Position numbers and translations under genes: made by a program. A DNA stretch of 64,000 bases, from the NCBI RefSeq assembly GCF_000717995.1, contig NZ_JODM01000020.1:62001-126000 (forward strand), written 5' to 3'. This stretch comes from Streptomyces violaceorubidus (GTDB lineage Bacteria > Actinomycetota > Actinomycetes > Streptomycetales > Streptomycetaceae). The notes under the pieces are model-generated. The model saw nothing but the letters and a program-made list of their open reading frames with translations, did not search any database and was not told where the DNA came from. Positions 60,835 through 64,000 of this stretch are shown here, one piece after another; the stretch's first letter is position 1, and each line of letters opens with the position of its first letter.

Positions 60835-61835
60835 CCGCCACCACCCGCCCGTCCGAGGCCGCCGCCCCCGGCACGGAGGGCACCGGACGCGCCGCCTGCC
60901 ACCACGGCGAGATCCTGCAGGGCGTCTTCCTCGACGAGCGGTGCCGCCCCGTCCACGGGCTGGTCACGCTGCCGATGAACGGACCGGGCAGCACCGCCCG
61001 GTTCGCGCACCGGCCCGGCAGCCCGCCGGACGAGGTGACGGTGACACCCGCCGGCCGGACCAAGGCGCGGGCGGCGGCCGTCCTCGCCGTACGGGAGTGC
61101 GCGGCACGCCGGGACGCGAAGCCCTGCGGCGGGGACCTGACCCTCGCCGGTGACCTCCCCGTCGGCCTCGGAATGGGTTCCTCCACCAGCGACGTCATCG
61201 CCACCGTGCGGGCGGTCGCCGACTCCTGGGGGGTGGGGCTGCCCTCGGAGACGATCGCCCGGATCGCGGTGCGCGCCGAGGGCGCCAGCGACCCCCTGAT
61301 GCACGGCGTGCGCCCCCTGCTCTTCGCGCAGCGCGAGGGCCGTGTCCTCGAAGTGCTCGGCCCCGCACTGCCACCCGCCGTGGTGGTCGGGTGCACCCTC
61401 GCCCAGGGCGCACCGGTCGACACCCTCGCCCTCCCCGCCCTCCACCACGACGACGACCTCACCGCCTACGCGCAGCTGCGCGGCATGCTCCGCCGCGCGG
61501 TGACCACCGCCGACACCGCCCTGCTCGGCCGGGTCAGCACCTCCAGTGCCCGCCTGCGCCAACGCGTCCTGCGCCACCAGGAGTTCCCCACCCTCACCGC
61601 CATCGCCGACCGCGCGGGCGCCGTCGGCGTGCAGATCGCCCACAGCGGAAACGTCGCCGGCATCCTCTTCGACCCCCGTGCCCCCGGCCTGCACCCCGCC
61701 CTGCGCCGGTGCGCCCGTGCCCTGGACCGCGCGGGCATCACACCGACCCGGACCTTCACCACCTTCGCGTCCCCCCTCAGCGAGGAGTTCCCGTGGACGA
61801 ACACATCTCGGACGCCATCGGCCGTCCGGACCTGA
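60831..61835 (+). CDS. GHMP-family kinase, PduX (L-threonine kinase)-like
   Basis: 334 residues. ACHHGEILQGVFLDERCRPV resembles the GxxGELxQG opening of PduX/BluE threonine kinases, and LPVGLGMGSSTSDVIATV (109-126) is the GHMP ATP loop. GVQIAHSGNVAGILFDPR is the C-terminal motif 3. These enzymes phosphorylate a small amino acid (threonine, by analogy serine or homoserine) on the hydroxyl. ATG 60831 overlaps the DUF364 stop, and its 3' end overlaps the PLP gene by 43 bases. In this context it probably makes the phospho-amino-acid that the PLP enzyme consumes. Confidence 0.85.
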   Translation: MTATTRPSEAAAPGTEGTGRAACHHGEILQGVFLDERCRPVHGLVTLPMNGPGSTARFAHRPGSPPDEVTVTPAGRTKARAAAVLAVRECAARRDAKPCGGDLTLAGDLPVGLGMGSSTSDVIATVRAVADSWGVGLPSETIARIAVRAEGASDPLMHGVRPLLFAQREGRVLEVLGPALPPAVVVGCTLAQGAPVDTLALPALHHDDDLTAYAQLRGMLRRAVTTADTALLGRVSTSSARLRQRVLRHQEFPTLTAIADRAGAVGVQIAHSGNVAGILFDPRAPGLHPALRRCARALDRAGITPTRTFTTFASPLSEEFPWTNTSRTPSAVRT

Positions 61836-62944
61836 TACGCCTCGACGACGGCCTGCTGTGTCTCCGCTTCGAGACCATGAAGGTCGTCTCCGCCCTCGCC
61901 GCCGTACGCCACCTGCTCGACACCGGAGCCGTACGACGCGGAGACACACTCATCGACAGTTCCAGCGGCATCTACGCCTACGCCCTCGCCCTGGCCTGCC
62001 ACCGCTACGGCCTGCGCTGCCACATCGTCGGCTCCACCACCGTCGACCACACCCTGCGCACCCAGCTCGGCATACTCGGCGCCCACCTGGAGCAGATGCC
62101 GCCCAGCAGCAGCCTCCAACTCGACCAGAACCGCCGGGTCGCCCGCGTCCGCGAGATCCTGCGCGAACATCCCGGCTACCACTGGATGCGCCAGTACCAC
62201 GACGACATCCACTACCTCGGCTACGAAGCCGTCGCCGAGCGGATACACGACCGGACGGACGGCGACTGCCTCACCCTCGTCGGCGGGGTGGGCTCCGGCG
62301 CCTCGACCGGCGCCCTCACCCACTACCTGAGGAAACGCTCCGCCGACGTACGACTCGTGGGTGTCCAGCCGTACGGGAGTGTCACCTTCGGCAGCGAGCA
62401 CGTCGCCGACCCGGAGATCATCATCGCCGGCATCGGCAGCTCCATCCCCTTCGGCAACGTCCGCCACGACCTCTACGACGTCCTGCACTGGCTTGCCTTC
62501 GACGCCGCCCTCGCCGGCAGCGTCGACCTGCTGCGCCGGCACGCCGTCTTCGCGGGCCTGTCGACCGGGGCTGCCTACCTCGCGGCCCGGTGGGAACGTC
62601 GTGCGGAGCCCGGCCGGACGGTGCTGTTCATCGCCGCGGACACCGGCCACCGATACGTCGACACCGTGTTCGCCCGGCACGGCGAGGCCGCCCGGATCGA
62701 ATCCCTGGCACCCCGGCCGGTAGACGGCGGGGACGAACTGGCCCTCCCGTGGTCACGGATGAGCTGGAACGGGTCGCCCGCACCGCAGGGAGCGGTCGCC
62801 GGACAGAGCGCCACAGCGACGTGGCGCCACGTCGGGAAGGCCCCCGGACTCGGCGCTCCCCGCGGCACGGCGACGGACCCCTCGGCGCGGGACACCGTCC
62901 GGCATCGGCAGGTGTCCCGCAAGGAGAATCACAACGAGGGGTGA
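61793..62944 (+). CDS. PLP-dependent cysteine synthase/SbnA-like (fold type II) enzyme
   Basis: 383 residues from GTG 61793 (RBS GAGGAG). LRFETMKVVSALAAV aligns with the KLExxNPxGSVKDR block of O-acetylserine sulfhydrylases with a four-residue deletion, leaving Lys30 as the probable Schiff-base lysine. DSSSGIYAYALALAC (55-69) replaces the SSGNTG loop; GGVGSGASTGA (164-174) binds phosphate; AGIGSSIPFGN and FAGLSTGAAYLAA finish the fold. Residues after about 310 form a low-complexity tail, longer than relatives, perhaps from loss of the original stop. Likely replaces the phosphate of a phospho-amino acid with an amine nucleophile, as SbnA does. Confidence 0.82.
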   Translation: MDEHISDAIGRPDLIRLDDGLLCLRFETMKVVSALAAVRHLLDTGAVRRGDTLIDSSSGIYAYALALACHRYGLRCHIVGSTTVDHTLRTQLGILGAHLEQMPPSSSLQLDQNRRVARVREILREHPGYHWMRQYHDDIHYLGYEAVAERIHDRTDGDCLTLVGGVGSGASTGALTHYLRKRSADVRLVGVQPYGSVTFGSEHVADPEIIIAGIGSSIPFGNVRHDLYDVLHWLAFDAALAGSVDLLRRHAVFAGLSTGAAYLAARWERRAEPGRTVLFIAADTGHRYVDTVFARHGEAARIESLAPRPVDGGDELALPWSRMSWNGSPAPQGAVAGQSATATWRHVGKAPGLGAPRGTATDPSARDTVRHRQVSRKENHNEG

Positions 62945-63316
62945 CACTGTTATGAGTGCCGTGGGGAGCGCGGCGGGTGTGCCCCGGACGCCGATCGAAC
63001 CCCCGCGAACCGGCGTCCGGGGCACCTGTTCGTTCGCCGATCGACCCGCACACTGGCAGGGGCCGCCCGGATCGGCATGTGCAACGTGCTGAAGCGGTGA
63101 TGATGCGGTCCAGACATGGCAGACCGCGGACACACGGACGCACGGACCATGTGACAAGGGTGCGGTGTCGGGCGGCTCCGGGAGAGGACTGCGTCACAAC
63201 GAGACAGTAACCGTGCGACGGCGGGAGACGTCACACGCATCTTCCCGATCCCGGGGCTGTGATGCCCGGGGCCACCTGAACACCCAGCTCCTGTCCGCCG
63301 AGGACGGACGGGCCGC
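62945..63316. other. 372-base non-coding region after the metallophore-type operon
   Basis: Contains the operon's terminator. A 46-codon frame from ATG 62953 spans the terminator stem and is probably chance. The rest (63030-63316) shows no recognisable gene or structure. Confidence 0.55.
62979..63025 (+). terminator. Intrinsic terminator of the metallophore-type operon
   Basis: GTGCCCCGGACGCCG (62979-62993) pairs perfectly with CGGCGTCCGGGGCAC (63011-63025), a 15-bp stem with a 17-base loop, 35 bases after the PLP gene stop; CTGTTCGTT follows. Confidence 0.85.
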
Positions 63317-63859
63317 TCAGTGTTTCGCCGCGCGGTACAGTCCGCGGCCGACACGACGGACGCGCGAGGAGCCGACGAGACGGTCGAGGGTGCTCCGGAC
63401 GGCGTTGATGCTGCCACTGTCGGTGTCCCGCCCGAGGGCGGACGCCACGTCCCGGGCACGGACGTCGAAGTCACCGGCTTCCGCGAAGTAGGCCAGGATC
63501 TGCTCGGTGAGCCTGCCGTACGGCCGCACGCCGTCGGAGTCGATGTCGGAAGCGCCGGCCGGCGACCGCTCCTCCTCGTCCTCCTCGGTCGTCTCCACGA
63601 CCGGTGCGGGCGTCGGCGGCACCGGCGGCGGGACCTGTGCGTCGGCGTCCCGCGGCCGGGGGGCCGTGGGCGTCATAGGAGCCCCGGGCATGAGGGCCTG
63701 GAGGGCACCGAGAGCCCGCGGCACGGAGCCGAGATGAGCGGTGACCGCCGCCAGTTCCCTCTCCAGTGCCTGCTTCTGCACCTGAAGGCGGACCAGGTCC
63801 TCCTGGAGGCCCTCGGCGGTGATCTCGATGTCGCGGGCCGTGGGAGTCACGGAGATCAT
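63317..63859 (-). CDS. Coiled-coil / winged-helix protein, probable DNA-binding
   Basis: 180 residues. Residues about 10-50 (EITAEGLQEDLVRLQVQKQA, LERELAAVTAHL) form a coiled coil. A Pro/Glu-rich linker (about 55-110) follows. The C-terminal 70 residues (RPYGRLTEQILAYFAEAGDF, VRARDVASALGRDTDSGSIN, VRSTLDRLVGSSRVRRVGRG) have winged-helix character. The layout suggests a dimeric DNA-binding protein of a Streptomyces-conserved family of unknown role. AGAGGAACGC precedes ATG 63859. It may or may not regulate the metal operon to its left. Confidence 0.75.
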   Translation of the reverse strand: MISVTPTARDIEITAEGLQEDLVRLQVQKQALERELAAVTAHLGSVPRALGALQALMPGAPMTPTAPRPRDADAQVPPPVPPTPAPVVETTEEDEEERSPAGASDIDSDGVRPYGRLTEQILAYFAEAGDFDVRARDVASALGRDTDSGSINAVRSTLDRLVGSSRVRRVGRGLYRAAKH

Positions 63860-64000
63860 GCGTTCCTCTCGTCCTCACCCCTTGTTCCGGCGGGGCCGCC
63901 CGATGTGCGGGCTCCGTCACCCGGCCCGGCACCAGGGGCATAGTACCCGGACACCAACAAAGTGCCCCCGAGCGCCGGAGAACGCGGTGTGCGGCCGTCG

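Noticed and set aside
56328..62944. Operon as a simple cobalamin uptake/salvage locus (BtuCDF plus PduX)
   Set aside because: Not excluded, but no cobalamin riboswitch was recognised upstream, no cob genes are present, and a PLP beta-family enzyme, methyltransferase and MFS exporter are not expected in that role.
62953..63093. 46-codon gene after the PLP enzyme
   Set aside because: It runs through both arms of the terminator hairpin and has no family resemblance.

Overview
The window is about 73% GC chromosomal DNA with codon use, GTG starts, tightly overlapping operons and gene families typical of Streptomyces. The order hrdC-type sigma gene ... egtABCD ... orphan sugar-binding lipoprotein ... 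sdhBAC with a LysR gene agrees, from memory, with the S. coelicolor SCO0895-SCO0925 region, so this looks like the homologous part of a Streptomyces chromosome arm. No rRNA, tRNA, CRISPR array, prophage or intact insertion sequence was seen.

Layout. 0-13 kb: a cut LysR gene, an NmrA-like reductase, a 630-base non-coding GC-repeat tract, a LysR regulator divergent from a succinate dehydrogenase/fumarate reductase operon (sdhCAB), an ornithine-lipid acyltransferase pair (OlsB/OlsA-like), a PRC-barrel stress protein, a short UvrA paralogue and a luciferase-like monooxygenase. 13-21 kb: dodecin, an orphan sugar-binding lipoprotein behind a DasR-like site, the translationally coupled ergothioneine operon egtABCD, and a PARG-type gene convergent with and overlapping a solitary PemK/MazF-like gene. 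21-30 kb: single-gene enzymes, a SARP-type regulator preceded by 11-bp direct repeats and divergent from a dehalogenase-like hydrolase, then a CBS protein and a principal-like sigma factor (HrdC). 30-44 kb: a pyruvyltransferase-like/FAD oxidoreductase pair, TerC, several regulator/target pairs with clear palindromic operators (XRE/SDR, LysR, TetR/FMN reductase), LacI, thioredoxin, a flavin disulfide reductase, peptide deformylase and pirin.

44-52 kb is an accessory, scarred stretch: truncated Fic, DUF5753 and cupin remnants surround a hydrolase/TetR cassette, an NB-ARC/TPR STAND protein and a glycosyltransferase-like protein. 52-54.7 kb holds an MMPL exporter whose promoter carries palindromes but which has no regulator beside it.

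54.8-63 kb is the most interesting part. A major facilitator exporter diverges from a seven-gene, translationally coupled operon: FecCD permease, ATPase, metal-type binding lipoprotein, SAM methyltransferase, DUF364 (putative metal-chelation) protein, PduX-like GHMP kinase and a cysteine-synthase/SbnA-like PLP enzyme. A Zur/FurB-like box lies between the two divergent units and a 15-bp-stem terminator closes the operon. The best reading is a compact metal-regulated system that makes, exports and re-imports a small amino-acid metallophore without NRPS or NIS synthetases. Kinase-made phospho-amino acid feeding a PLP beta-replacement enzyme is the inferred chemistry. A corrinoid-uptake/PduX role is the main alternative.

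A second theme is tandem repeats of 7 or 14 bp in non-coding DNA at four places, one of them a strong G-quadruplex motif and another directly abutting a broken cupin gene.
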